From: Planotetraspora kaengkrachanensis
GTDB lineage: Bacteria; Actinomycetota; Actinomycetes; Streptosporangiales; Streptosporangiaceae
NCBI RefSeq assembly: GCF_016862895.1
Contig: NZ_BONV01000014.1
Coordinates: 178,076-242,075 of the forward strand
Direction of reading: 5' to 3'
Length of the DNA stretch: 64,000 bases
Made by a program: the position numbers and the translations under genes. Numbering within the stretch: the first letter of the stretch is position 1; each line of letters begins with the position of its first letter. Of the stretch, positions 28,014 to 36,807 are shown one piece after another. The notes beneath the pieces are model-generated. The model was not told the origin of the DNA. It ran no database searches and saw nothing but the letters and a program-made list of their open reading frames with translations.

Positions 28014-28904
28014 ATGACTGCCATTGAGATCCGCGACCTTGCGAAGTCGTTCGGTTCGGTGAAGGCGGTCGACGGGGTCTCCTTCACGGTGGAGGCGGGT
28101 TCCGTCACCGGCTATCTCGGTCCTAACGGCGCCGGCAAGACCACAACGCTGCGTTGCCTGCTCGGCCTGGTCACTCCCGACTCGGGAGAGGCGCTCGTCG
28201 ACGGCAGGCGCTATGTCACGCTGCCCCAGCCCGTCACCGAGGTCGGGGCCGTGCTCGAAGCCACCAGCTTCCATCCGGGCCGCACGGCCCTCGACCACCT
28301 GCGCATCCTCTGCGCCGCCGCCGGCCTGCCCGACGAGCGGGCCGGCGAGTCCCTCGCCATGGTCGGCCTCGCCGACGTCGGCGACAAGCGGGTCGGCGGC
28401 TTCTCGCTCGGCATGCGGCAGCGCCTGGCGTTGTCGTCCGCCCTGCTGGGCCGGCCCAAGATCTTCATCCTCGACGAGCCCGCAAACGGCCTCGACCCCG
28501 CGGGGATCGAGTGGCTGCGGGGGTTCCTCCGGCACCTGGCCCACGACCAGGGCGCCGCGGTGCTGGTCTCGAGCCACGTGCTGGCCGAGGTCGAGCAGAC
28601 CGTCGACAACGTCGTGATCATCGCCAGGGGGCGGCTCGTACGGCAGGGCAGCCTCGCGGAGCTCACCACCAACGGCGACTCGGCCGTCCGGGTCCGCGCC
28701 TCGGACACGGCAACGCTCGGCCCCGCGCTGGAGGCCGCCGGAGCCAAGGTCGAACGGGTGGAGGACGGCCTGCTCCGCGTCCGGGGGTTGGACGCGTCCG
28801 CCGTGGGCCAGATCGCGCTCGACCAGCGCGTGGTGCTGACCGAGGTGACCCAGGAACGGTCCGACCTGCAGAAGGTCTTTCTCGAGCTGACGGGGGAGCG
28901 ATGA
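28014..28904 (+). CDS. ABC transporter ATP-binding protein
   Basis: ATPase of 296 residues: Walker A GPNGAGKTT, signature FSLGMRQRLALSSALL (LGMRQ, the common variant in ABC-2 lantibiotic- or Nat-type ATPases), Walker B FILDEPANGLDP and switch His VSSHVL. The last 80 residues form the extra domain usual in this subgroup. GATAAT lies 7 nt before the ATG, suggesting a leaderless transcript. It overlaps the permease gene by ATGA, so the two are coupled. Substrate unknown. Confidence 0.9.
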   Translation: MTAIEIRDLAKSFGSVKAVDGVSFTVEAGSVTGYLGPNGAGKTTTLRCLLGLVTPDSGEALVDGRRYVTLPQPVTEVGAVLEATSFHPGRTALDHLRILCAAAGLPDERAGESLAMVGLADVGDKRVGGFSLGMRQRLALSSALLGRPKIFILDEPANGLDPAGIEWLRGFLRHLAHDQGAAVLVSSHVLAEVEQTVDNVVIIARGRLVRQGSLAELTTNGDSAVRVRASDTATLGPALEAAGAKVERVEDGLLRVRGLDASAVGQIALDQRVVLTEVTQERSDLQKVFLELTGER

Positions 28905-29689
28905 CCGGGCTCGTCAAGGCCGAGGTGCGCAAGCTGTTCACCACGCGCCTGTGGTGGATCATGCTGCTCGTCATGCTCGTCCTGATCGGGGTCAACCTGA
29001 CGTTCATCACCGCCTTCGCCGGCGTCACCAACGAGGCGAGCGGCGGGGCGGCCATTCCCGGGCGGGAAACGGCGGAATGGGTGCAGACCGCCTGGTCGGC
29101 CGGTGCCGGAGGGTCCATCTTCGTGATGATCCTCGGCGTCGTCATGATCACCTCCGAGTACCGGTACCAGACGGTCACGGGGACCTTCCTCACCACGCCG
29201 CGCCGCGGGCGGGTGATCGGCGCCAAACTGATCACCGGTGCGCTCGCCGGGCTGCTGTTCGCCCTGGTGGCGCTCGTGCTGGTCGCCGCCGTCGTGATCC
29301 CCGCCACGCTGCTGTCCGGGGGAGAGCTCTCGTTGTCGGAGTCGCGCATCCCCCAGGTGAGCCTCGGCATCCTGGTGAGCACCTCCCTCTACGGGCTGTT
29401 CGGCATCGGGCTCGGGGCGCTGGTCCGCAACCAGATCGCCGGCATCGTCGGCGCGGTCGTGTGGGCGTACGTGATCGAGAGCATCTTCACCGCGATCCCC
29501 GTGCTGCACCCGGTGGGCAAGTGGCTGCCGGGTGGCGCCGCACAGGCGCTGATGAGCATCGACGTGGACACCGGGCTCGGCAGGCCGGAGTGGCTGCCCG
29601 CCTGGGGCGGCGCCCTCGTCCTCATCGCATACGGACTGCTGTTCGCCGTCGTCGCCTCCGCCACGACGGTCCGCCGCGACATCACCTGA
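28901..29689 (+). CDS. ABC-2 permease partner
   Basis: Membrane subunit of 262 residues with six predicted helices; starts MTGLVKAEVRKLFTTRLWW, with the characteristic TSEYRYQTVTGTFLTTPRR loop between helices 2 and 3. The start codon overlaps the stop of the ATPase gene by four bases (ATGA), indicating translational coupling. The family includes exporters of peptides and drugs and pumps linked to self-immunity; no specificity is visible. Confidence 0.88.
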   Translation: MTGLVKAEVRKLFTTRLWWIMLLVMLVLIGVNLTFITAFAGVTNEASGGAAIPGRETAEWVQTAWSAGAGGSIFVMILGVVMITSEYRYQTVTGTFLTTPRRGRVIGAKLITGALAGLLFALVALVLVAAVVIPATLLSGGELSLSESRIPQVSLGILVSTSLYGLFGIGLGALVRNQIAGIVGAVVWAYVIESIFTAIPVLHPVGKWLPGGAAQALMSIDVDTGLGRPEWLPAWGGALVLIAYGLLFAVVASATTVRRDIT

Positions 29690-29718
29690 GCACCCTGCCG
29701 GAACCGCACGAGGTCCGC

Positions 29719-29745
29719 CGATGGACGGCGATCGGCCGTCCATCG
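29719..29745. terminator. 10-bp inverted repeat between the ABC operon and thyX
   Basis: CGATGGACGG (29719-29728) and CCGTCCATCG (29736-29745) are perfectly complementary across a 7-nt loop. It lies 30 nt after the ABC permease stop and 72 nt before thyX. It may terminate the ABC operon or act as an operator for thyX; no T-tract follows. Confidence 0.5.
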
Positions 29746-29817
29746 GTAGGGTGTTGGGCCGGGTAAGCCGACGGACGGCCTACCCGCCAAGGACAACAGC
29801 GGACGGGGACGGTCATC

Positions 29818-30600
29818 ATGCGCAGTGTGGAACCCGAGATCTTCATCGTCGCCCGGCCGGAGCTGGACTACGACGAGCTCGCCCGCTACCTGCGGGAGAT
29901 CGGCGGGGAGAGCTGGCTGGACCGGCTGGAGCGCGGCGAGTTCGACGCGCAGAACCTCGCGGAGCTCGCCGGGCGGCTGTGCTACCGCTCGTTCGAGCCG
30001 GGACTGAACCCGAACGTGACCCGCATCCGGACGGACCAGACCCAGTACCTCCAGAACATCCTCGCCAGCGCGCACGGGTCGGTGCTCGAGCACGTCAGCT
30101 TCAGCTTCGTCCTGCACAACGTCAGCCGGGTCTTCACCCACGAGCTCGTACGGCACCGCCCCGGCGTGGCCATCTCGCAGGAGTCCCTGCGGTTCGTCCG
30201 CCTGTCGGATCTGCCGTTCTGGTTCCCCGAGTGGGCCAGGCAGGACGCCGAGCTGATGAAGCGCGCCACGGCCGTGCTCGACCAGCTGGAGGAGTTCCAG
30301 AACTGGATGGCCGGCCACTTCGGGCTCGACGAGGAAGGCGTGAAGTTCGCCGACAAGAAGCACCACACCTCGTTCATGCGCCGCTTCGCCCCCGAGGGCG
30401 TCGCGACCGGCCTGGTCTGGACGGCCAACGTCCGCACGCTCAGGCACACGATCGAGTCCCGCACGGCCGTCGGCGCTGAAGAGGAGATCCGCCTGGTGTT
30501 CCAGCGGATCGGCGAGCTCATGAAGCAGGAGGCGCCCGCGCTGTTCGGCGACTACGTCGTCGAGGACGGCGCCTGGATCCCCGGCTGGCGAAAGGTCTGA
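29818..30600 (+). CDS. thyX: ThyX-family flavin-dependent thymidylate synthase
   Basis: Enzyme of 260 residues in the ThyX family, making dTMP from dUMP with methylenetetrahydrofolate, FAD and NADPH. The region LVRHRPGVAISQESLRFVRL near residues 114-133 replaces the usual RHRx7S signature by RHR-x8-S, one residue longer. Other family features are present (NILASAHGSVLEHVSFSF near 78; TANVRTLRHTIESRT near the C-terminus). The ATG at 29818 has only a weak ribosome binding site (GGGGACGG). Whether this is the only thymidylate synthase of the genome cannot be seen here. The variant signature lowers my certainty about the exact reaction. Confidence 0.8.
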   Translation: MRSVEPEIFIVARPELDYDELARYLREIGGESWLDRLERGEFDAQNLAELAGRLCYRSFEPGLNPNVTRIRTDQTQYLQNILASAHGSVLEHVSFSFVLHNVSRVFTHELVRHRPGVAISQESLRFVRLSDLPFWFPEWARQDAELMKRATAVLDQLEEFQNWMAGHFGLDEEGVKFADKKHHTSFMRRFAPEGVATGLVWTANVRTLRHTIESRTAVGAEEEIRLVFQRIGELMKQEAPALFGDYVVEDGAWIPGWRKV

Positions 30601-30609
30601 CCGCCGCGG

Positions 30610-30918
30610 TCAGCCGAGCGCGGGGAGGACGTAGACCTCGGCGCCGGGCGGCAGCGCGCACGCCAGCCCGCCGAGCCGCCGTGCGTTCTCCCCGCACACG
30701 AACATGCTGATGTGCCGCCGGATGTGACCGTCCTCGTCGCGCAGCCGCTCCTCCAGCGCGGGATGCGTACGGCGCAGCGTGTCGAGGGCGGCCCCCAGCG
30801 TGGGGCTGTCCTCGTCCGGCGGCGCCACCGCGAACACCCTGACCTCCGACCGGTCGCCGATCCAGTGCCGGAGCGTGTGCGGCACTACGAAGGTGACCAG
30901 CGTGACGGGCCTGCTCAC
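30610..30918 (-). CDS. MoaD/ThiS-like ubiquitin-fold protein
   Basis: Small beta-grasp protein of 102 residues, similar to MoaD/ThiS sulfur carriers (VTFVVPHTLRHW; LGAALDTLRRTHPALEERL; MFVCGEN; PPGAEVYVLPAL). The C-terminus is PALG, not the Gly-Gly that must be adenylated and thiolated in a working sulfur carrier, so it is unlikely to act as one unless processed. It starts 1 nt after the BNR-protein stop, so the two are in one operon; this pair recurs in actinobacteria (from memory). Confidence 0.75.
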   Translation of the reverse strand: MSRPVTLVTFVVPHTLRHWIGDRSEVRVFAVAPPDEDSPTLGAALDTLRRTHPALEERLRDEDGHIRRHISMFVCGENARRLGGLACALPPGAEVYVLPALG

Positions 30919-30919
30919 C

Positions 30920-31996
30920 TCAGAGCACCGCCGCCCGGACCGTGAGGACGTCGGGGAGGTGGCCGGCGATCAGCGTCCAGCTCAGCCCGGCGTCCGCGGA
31001 GCCGTACACCTCGCCGTCGCGGGTGCCGAAGAAGACGCCCGCGTCGGTGGCGACCAGAGCGTCGCGGAGCACCGCGGCGTGCACCGGACCGTCCGGCAGC
31101 CCGGCGCCGAGGCTCTTCCAGCCCGCCCCGCCGTCGTCGCTGCGGAAGACGTTGTAGCGGTGCCCGACCGGCGTGCGGTCCATGTCGGCGTGCAGCGGGA
31201 ACACGTAGACCGTGTCGGGGTCGGCGGGGTGGACGGCGATGGGGAAGCCGAAGTCCGAGGGCAGCTCCGAACCGATGTCCGACCAGGATCCCCCGAAGTC
31301 GTCGGAGCGGTAGACGCCGAAGTGGTGCTGGAGGTAGAGCCGCTCGGGCCGGGCCGGATGGTGCGCCACCTTGTGCACGCACTGGCCGAACTCGGGATAC
31401 TGCGAGCCTTCCGGCAGGAAGGGCGCCCGGATGTTCCGGTTGGCCGGCTCCCACGAGGCCCCGCCGTCGTCGCTGCGGAAGAACCCGACGGCCGATGCGG
31501 CCACCGCGATGCGGCGCGGATCGGTCGCGTGCGGGATGACGGTGTGCAGGCACAGGCCGCCGCCGCCCGGCTGCCACTGGGACCGGGTGGGATGATCCCA
31601 CAGGCCCTCGACGAGGGAGTAGGTCTCGCCGCGGTCCTCGGACCGCCACAACGAGGCGGGCTCCGCGCCCGCCCACACCACGCCGGGCTCCGTCGGCGAG
31701 GGCTGGAGCTGCCACACGCGGGCGAGGGAGGCTCCCGTCCGTTCCGGGAACGCCACCGGCGGAGCGGCCGCCTCCTGCCACGTCTCACCGAGGTCGTCCG
31801 ACCACATCACGGACGGGCCGAAATGGCCGTACTCGATGCCGGCGAGCAGCCGCGGGGCCGGGCCCCGCGTGTCGATCGCGACGGAGTGGACGCCGATCGT
31901 GGAGAAGCGGACGGGGTCGACCTCGAAGGGCCCGCCGCCGGACGACCGTGCGATGAACAGTCCCTTGCGCGTGCCGATCGCGAGCAGTGCTTCCAC
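30920..31996 (-). CDS. BNR/sialidase-like beta-propeller protein
   Basis: Cytoplasmic protein of 358 residues with repeated BNR Asp-box elements: SDDLGETWQE, SEDRGETYSL, SDDGGASWEP, SDDFGGSWSD, SDDGGAGWKS, SADAGLSWTL. This gives a six- or seven-bladed propeller like sialidases and YCF48, but with no signal peptide and no obvious sialidase Arg triad. It is upstream of and nearly touching the MoaD-like gene. The GTG start follows CTGGAGG at 5-6 nt. Function unknown; a protein-protein scaffold is as likely as a hydrolase. Confidence 0.83.
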   Translation of the reverse strand: MEALLAIGTRKGLFIARSSGGGPFEVDPVRFSTIGVHSVAIDTRGPAPRLLAGIEYGHFGPSVMWSDDLGETWQEAAAPPVAFPERTGASLARVWQLQPSPTEPGVVWAGAEPASLWRSEDRGETYSLVEGLWDHPTRSQWQPGGGGLCLHTVIPHATDPRRIAVAASAVGFFRSDDGGASWEPANRNIRAPFLPEGSQYPEFGQCVHKVAHHPARPERLYLQHHFGVYRSDDFGGSWSDIGSELPSDFGFPIAVHPADPDTVYVFPLHADMDRTPVGHRYNVFRSDDGGAGWKSLGAGLPDGPVHAAVLRDALVATDAGVFFGTRDGEVYGSADAGLSWTLIAGHLPDVLTVRAAVL

Positions 31997-32091
31997 GGAC
32001 ACCTCCAGGTGCGCTTCGTCCACGACCTCTTTCCGGGTAGCGCCCATCGTGCCAGGAGTCAGGCGAGCGGTCAGGGAGATGCGGCAGGCCG

Positions 32092-33207
32092 TCAGGGTTC
32101 GCCCTGGATGGTGTCGCGGTGGATCCGGCACAGGGGCACGCCCGACGACTGCAGCCGCCGGACCGTCTCGTTCACCATCGACCCCGGGCCGCAGACGTAC
32201 ACCTCGTGCTCGGCCCACGAGTGGAAGCGGTCGATGACGTCGGGCAGCCGCCCGCGCATCCCGTCGTAGGCGTGCTCGTCGGACACCACGGGCAGCACAC
32301 GTAACCACGGGAAACTCGACTCCATCCGGATGAGGTCGTGCATGTCGTAGAGCTCGGACGAGCTCCGGGCGCCGAAGATCAGGTGGATGTTGGGCCTGCG
32401 GCCGGACGCGATGACGTGCTCGAGGATGGCCTTCAGCGGGGCCAGCCCCGTGCCGCCCGCGACGAGCAGCACGTCCCGGTCCGAGTCGACGGGCGCCATC
32501 GTGCCCACGGGCGGCCCGAGCAGGATCTGGTCGCCGATCCGGGTGTGCTGGACAAGCGTTCCGCTGACCCATCCGCCAGGTACGGCGCGCACGTGCAGGC
32601 GGATGGTGTTGTCGGCGCGCGGGGCGTTGGCGATCGAGAACGTCCGCCAGACACGCGGCCACCGGGCGGTCTGCACGGTGAGGTACTGGCCGGGCGTGAA
32701 CTCCAGCGGCTGCGTCGGCCGTACGGTGAGGACGGCGATGTCGCGGGTTCGCAGCTCGTGGTCGACGACCTCGCCCAGCCACCAGGGGGGAGCGACTCCG
32801 GCGTCGGCGGCCGCCGCCTCGATCATCGCGGAGGAGGCCAGACCGTACGCCTCGACCCAGGCGGCCTCGATCTCCTCGTTCCACATGTCGGCGGCGAAGT
32901 GCTTGATCGTGGCCACGAGGGCGGCGCCCACGGCGGCGTAGTGCTCGTCGACGACCCCGTACTTGCGGTGGTCGCGCCCGAGCTGGCCGAGGTAGGCCGC
33001 GAGGCCGTCGGGGCTGTCGAGCAACCACACGATCCGCGTGAGCGCGCTGAAGAGGCGGTCACGCTGCATGTCCATCGCGGGCGGGAACATCGCCCGCAGT
33101 CGTGGGTTCTCCGCGAACAGGCGCCCGTAGAAAAACGCCGCGGCCTTACCCGCGACGGGTTCGATGACGGAGAAGCTCTCTTTGACGAGGCGCGGATTAA
33201 GCGTCAT
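32092..33207 (-). CDS. Flavohaemoprotein-like globin/FAD/NAD reductase
   Basis: 371 residues in three parts: globin (about 1-140; proximal-His candidate in GRDHRKYGVVDEHY), FAD-binding domain (about 150-250; WRTFSIANAP and GGWVSGTL) and NAD-binding domain (about 255-371; LVAGGTGLAPLKAIL, VYVCGPGSMVNETV). Classical Hmp turns NO into nitrate; this shorter form resembles the actinobacterial second class, some members of which oxidise D-lactate or act differently. The distal pocket cannot be judged. The ATG follows AAGGGTGGGA. Confidence 0.85.
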   Translation of the reverse strand: MTLNPRLVKESFSVIEPVAGKAAAFFYGRLFAENPRLRAMFPPAMDMQRDRLFSALTRIVWLLDSPDGLAAYLGQLGRDHRKYGVVDEHYAAVGAALVATIKHFAADMWNEEIEAAWVEAYGLASSAMIEAAAADAGVAPPWWLGEVVDHELRTRDIAVLTVRPTQPLEFTPGQYLTVQTARWPRVWRTFSIANAPRADNTIRLHVRAVPGGWVSGTLVQHTRIGDQILLGPPVGTMAPVDSDRDVLLVAGGTGLAPLKAILEHVIASGRRPNIHLIFGARSSSELYDMHDLIRMESSFPWLRVLPVVSDEHAYDGMRGRLPDVIDRFHSWAEHEVYVCGPGSMVNETVRRLQSSGVPLCRIHRDTIQGEP

Positions 33208-33425
33208 CTACTGTGTCCCACCCTTGGGACCGGACGAGCTCCGGTCTTGTCGATCCACCTCCCTGACGGCTCCGGGTGATGAACGCCGCAGGCCCCGGCC
33301 CAACAGCGCTCATTCGGAAGTCTCGCACTCGCAGTCGGACGCCACAACCGATTCTTCACAAGGTGGTGCGAAAACCCACCCACTGTGATTGAGCCGTAAT
33401 GGACTGTAATCAGGGACGCTTGCCG

Positions 33426-33438
33426 TTACCTGCGGTAA
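33426..33438 (+). promoter_or_regulatory. TTACC-TGC-GGTAA palindrome in the divergent gap
   Basis: TTACC (33426-33430), TGC, GGTAA (33434-33438), followed by a third copy of the half-site, AGGTAA, at 33444-33449. The 312-bp gap 33208-33519 separates the divergent flavohaemoprotein and amidotransferase-like genes and is otherwise unremarkable, with AT-rich patches at 33395-33420 and 33455-33500. A dimeric regulator site is a guess. Confidence 0.35.
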
Positions 33439-33519
33439 TAGTGAGGTAAGTGGGACAAAGTGAATTCCCGCTGCGCCATTATTGGGTGTACCGAATTGCA
33501 AGGCACCCGGGAGACTGCA

Positions 33520-34203
33520 ATGGCGCGTCCGATCGTCGGTATCACCACTTACCTCGAGGCCGCGCGATGGAGCGTCTGGGTGAGGGAGGCCGCGGTCTCG
33601 CCCCAGGCCTACGCCGCGGCGGTGGACAAGGCGGGTGGTGCGCCGCTGCTGCTGCCCCCGGTCGGCCCCGCCTCCGTGGACGACTACGTGCGCGGGCTCG
33701 ACGGGCTGATCCTCGCCGGCGGCGTGGAGATCTCCCCCTCCCTGTACGGCGAGGAGCCCGAGCCGCGGGTGGAGGAGCCGCAGGTCCAACGGGACCGCTT
33801 CGAACTGGCCCTCGCCCGGGCGGCGGTGGAGGCGGACCTTCCCGTGCTCGCGATCTCCCGCGGCATGCACGTTCTCAACGTCTCCCAGGGCGGGTCGCTG
33901 ATCCCCTGGCTGCCCGACGTCGTCGCCCACACGCGCCACGAGACGGCCAAGCATGAGATCGTCGTGAGCGTCTCCAGCAAGGTCGGCAAGGCGATCGGCG
34001 ACCACGCCGAGGTCGCGGGCGCGCACCGCCAGGGCATCAGGCGGCTCGGGTCCGGGTTCCAGGCGGTCGCGTGGGCCGACGACCAGATCGTGGAGGCGAT
34101 CGAGATTCCCGGCCACCGGTTCGCCGTCGGGGTCCAGTGGCACCCCGAGCGCGGCACCGACAACCGGCTCATCGAATCCCTCATGGAGGCCGCACGGCCG
34201 TGA
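33520..34203 (+). CDS. Class I glutamine amidotransferase-like protein, Cys-to-Ser
   Basis: 227 residues of the gamma-glutamyl-GABA hydrolase (PuuD, peptidase C26) type: [11 protein letters not shown] at the start, [20 protein letters not shown] near 62, and the triad His/Glu as VQWHPERG near 205. The nucleophile elbow, normally G-I-C-R-G, reads [10 protein letters not shown]; the codon is TCC (33852-33860 region), so Cys is replaced by Ser. The protein is otherwise intact and full length. It may be a serine-nucleophile variant or an inactive homologue. The ATG follows GGGAG at 6 nt. A short gap separates it from the enoyl-CoA hydratase gene. Confidence 0.85.
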   Translation: MARPIVGITTYLEAARWSVWVREAAVSPQAYAAAVDKAGGAPLLLPPVGPASVDDYVRGLDGLILAGGVEISPSLYGEEPEPRVEEPQVQRDRFELALARAAVEADLPVLAISRGMHVLNVSQGGSLIPWLPDVVAHTRHETAKHEIVVSVSSKVGKAIGDHAEVAGAHRQGIRRLGSGFQAVAWADDQIVEAIEIPGHRFAVGVQWHPERGTDNRLIESLMEAARP

Positions 34204-34243
34204 CCGTTCCCTCGGCGGCGCGGCGCGGTTACTGTGCCCAGGC

Positions 34244-35026
34244 GTGAGGGACTACGAGAAGCTGAAGATCGACTGGCCGGCCGACGGCGTGCTGCGGATC
34301 GTCATCAGCGAGCCCGGCAGGCTGAACGCGGTCGACCGCACGGGACATCGCGAGCTCGCCGAGGTGTGGCGCGACGCCGGCGCCGACGACGCGGTCCGCG
34401 CCGTCCTCATCCGGGGCGAGGGCGAGGCGTTCTCGGCGGGCGGCGACCTGTCGATGATCGAGGAGATGACGCGCGACCACGACGTCCGCATGCGCGTCTT
34501 CGCCGAGGCCCGCGACATCGTCTACAACGTGATCAACTGCCCCAAGCCCGTGGTGTCGGCCATCCAGGGACCCGCCGTCGGCGCGGGGCTCGCGGTGGCG
34601 CTGCTGGCCGACGTCTCGGTGGCCGGCCGTACGGCACGCGTGATCGACGGCCACACCCGCCTCGGGGTGGCGGCGGGCGACCACGCGGCCATCGTCTGGC
34701 CACTGCTGTGCGGCCTGGCGAAGGCCAAGTACCACCTGTTGCTGTGCGAGCCGGTGACGGGGGAGCAGGCGGAGGCCATGGGCCTGGTCAGCCTGTGCGT
34801 GGACGACGACCGGGTCCACGAGAGGGCGCTGGAGGTCGCCGTCCGGCTGGCGAACGGCTCCGCCGAGGCCATCCGGCTGACCAAGTACGCGCTGAACAAC
34901 TGGCTCAGGCTCGCGGGCCCGTCGTTCGACGCGTCACTGGCCATGGAGTTCCTCGGCTTCACCGGTCCCGACGTCGCCGAAGGGGTCCGGGCCGTACGGG
35001 ACAAGCGGCCTCCACGCTTCTCCTGA
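34244..35026 (+). CDS. Enoyl-CoA hydratase/isomerase family protein
   Basis: Crotonase-fold enzyme of 260 residues. The oxyanion-hole segments [12 protein letters not shown] (near 65) and [17 protein letters not shown] (near 106) are present. At the position of the second catalytic Glu of hydratases the sequence is GVAAGDHAA, with Asp rather than Glu, so the exact chemistry is open. The GTG start is probably leaderless: TACTGT lies 8 nt upstream. With the nearby acyl-CoA dehydrogenase it suggests acyl-CoA breakdown, though the two are on opposite strands. Confidence 0.85.
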   Translation: MRDYEKLKIDWPADGVLRIVISEPGRLNAVDRTGHRELAEVWRDAGADDAVRAVLIRGEGEAFSAGGDLSMIEEMTRDHDVRMRVFAEARDIVYNVINCPKPVVSAIQGPAVGAGLAVALLADVSVAGRTARVIDGHTRLGVAAGDHAAIVWPLLCGLAKAKYHLLLCEPVTGEQAEAMGLVSLCVDDDRVHERALEVAVRLANGSAEAIRLTKYALNNWLRLAGPSFDASLAMEFLGFTGPDVAEGVRAVRDKRPPRFS

Positions 35027-35049
35027 GGGGGCCCGCGCTCGGCGGCCGG

Positions 35050-35472
35050 TCAGCCGAACCGTTTGCGCAGGGAGTCGAGGCCGGGGGCGAAGACTCCGCG
35101 TGCGAAGATCTTGGCCACCCGGCCCGGGTCGTCGGCCTCGAACGACGCGTGCCACTCCACGAACGCCTCGCCGGTGTCGGTCACCGGGGCCACCCGGCAG
35201 GTGGCCCGGTAGTCCCTGACCGGCAACGGGCACTCGATGATCTCGTACGTCAGCGACCGCCCGGCGTCGTCGAGCGACAGCAGGCGTTCGCGGAACACCC
35301 CTCCGGCGCCGTCGATCCGGCGGACCGCCCCGGGGGCGAGCGCCCCGCCGTCCTCGATCTCGCAGGTCGTGATGCCGGGAAGCCACTGCTCCAGGTTGCC
35401 GAAGTCCCGGAGGAAGGCCCAGACCTCGTCGGCGTCCGCCTTGATCACCGTGCTCGCGTACGGCTTGTCCAT
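35050..35472 (-). CDS. SRPBCC-family protein (polyketide cyclase/START-like)
   Basis: 140-residue protein of the helix-grip (Bet v1/START) fold: opens YASTVIKADADEVWAFLRDFGNLEQWLP, with the long C-terminal helix ending GLDSLRKRFG. Members bind hydrophobic ligands or act as cyclases and dehydratases; no catalytic residues are diagnostic. The ATG follows AAGGGA at 6 nt. It is downstream of the acyl-CoA dehydrogenase gene on the same strand with 77 nt between, so co-transcription is possible. Confidence 0.85.
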   Translation of the reverse strand: MDKPYASTVIKADADEVWAFLRDFGNLEQWLPGITTCEIEDGGALAPGAVRRIDGAGGVFRERLLSLDDAGRSLTYEIIECPLPVRDYRATCRVAPVTDTGEAFVEWHASFEADDPGRVAKIFARGVFAPGLDSLRKRFG

Positions 35473-35549
35473 CCGATGTCCCTTCACCGCTGCCTGACGT
35501 ACGCCTTTACCTTCCCAGGAAGCCGCGTGCGCAAAGGGCGATCCGGCGA

Positions 35550-36731
35550 TCAGAAGCTCCGGGGCAGTCCCAGAACCTGGGTGGCGAGGTAGTTCAGCAG
35601 CAGTTCCTCGGTCACCGGGGCGATCTTGCCGATCCGCGCGTCCGTGAGCAGGCGGGCCACGGGGTACTCGAGCGAATAGGCCATGCCCCCGTGGGTCTGG
35701 AAGGCCGCGTCGGCCGCCTCCCACGCCGCCTGCGACGCGGTCAGCTTCGCGATGTTGGCCTCGGTGCCGCAGGGCAGCCCGTTGTCGAAGGACCAGGCCG
35801 CCTTGTACAGCATGAGCCTGGCCAGCTCGATCTTCGCCTTGACCTGCGCCAGCGGGAACGCGATGGCCTGGTTCGCCCCGATCGGCCGGCCGAAGACCTC
35901 GCGCTCCTTCGCGTAGTTCACCCCGGTCCGCAGCGCGACCTCGGCCCCGCCGAGCGCGCTTGCGCCCAGCAGGATGCGTTCCGGGTTGAGCACGTCCCAC
36001 AGCACCACGGCGCCGCCGTGGAGTTCGCCGAGCACGTTCGACGCGGGGACGCGCAGATCGTCGATGAACACCATGTTCGACGGCGTCGTGTTGGCGCCCA
36101 TCTTCGGGATCGGCCGGTAGGACAGCTGCCCGGCGGCGACCGCCTCGGGCACGTTGACCAGGAAGACCGTCATGCCGTTGGTCCGGGGCCTGGCCTCGGC
36201 GGCCGGGATGGTCCGCGCGACGAGCAACATCCAGGTGGCGCGCTGCACGCCGGTGATCCAGATCTTCTGCCCGTTGACGACGAAGTCGGAGCCGTCCTGC
36301 CGGGCGAAGGTGGAGATCGCCAGCGAGTTGGACCCGGCGTCGGGCTCGGTGAGCGCGAAGCAGGTCTCGATCTCGCCGGTCGCCAGTCCGGGGAGCAACG
36401 CGGCCTTCTGCTCCGCGCTGCCGTGCCGGCTGAGGGTCATCGCGCCGAACCCCGGCGTCAGGACGTAGGTGAACGCGGAACCGCCCGCGGAGCCCGACGC
36501 CGACAAGGTCTCGGTGGCCACCGCGAGCTCGAGCAGGCCCTGCCCGGAGCCGCCGTACTCCTCGGGTACGGCCAGGCCGAGCCAGCCGCCCTTGGCGAGG
36601 TCCTGCCAGACTTCTTCAGGCCACCGCTTCTCCGATTCGCAGCGCTCCCAGTAAGCCATGTCGTAACGGGAGCAGATATCCGCGACACCCCGTTGTACGG
36701 CTTGCGCGCTCTCCGGCAGTGAGAAGTCCAT
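35550..36731 (-). CDS. Acyl-CoA dehydrogenase
   Basis: Flavoenzyme of 393 residues, full length. FAD and substrate motifs: CFALTEPDAGSNSLAI near 120, VVNGQKIWITGVQRA near 145, REVFGRPIGANQAIAFPLA near 270, and QTHGGMAYSLEYPVARLLTDARIGKI near 350. The usual catalytic Glu around residue 360 fits Glu in YSLEYP. It would form trans-2-enoyl-CoA; the substrate is unknown. The ATG at 36731 follows GGAG at 7 nt and is better placed than the ATG 12 nt upstream. Confidence 0.9.
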   Translation of the reverse strand: MDFSLPESAQAVQRGVADICSRYDMAYWERCESEKRWPEEVWQDLAKGGWLGLAVPEEYGGSGQGLLELAVATETLSASGSAGGSAFTYVLTPGFGAMTLSRHGSAEQKAALLPGLATGEIETCFALTEPDAGSNSLAISTFARQDGSDFVVNGQKIWITGVQRATWMLLVARTIPAAEARPRTNGMTVFLVNVPEAVAAGQLSYRPIPKMGANTTPSNMVFIDDLRVPASNVLGELHGGAVVLWDVLNPERILLGASALGGAEVALRTGVNYAKEREVFGRPIGANQAIAFPLAQVKAKIELARLMLYKAAWSFDNGLPCGTEANIAKLTASQAAWEAADAAFQTHGGMAYSLEYPVARLLTDARIGKIAPVTEELLLNYLATQVLGLPRSF

Positions 36732-36807
36732 AACCGTCTCCATTTCCTGGTCGCGCGCAATAGTAGAACGAAGCGATCTCCGTATCAGCCCCTCCACCGG
36801 CGCGCGG

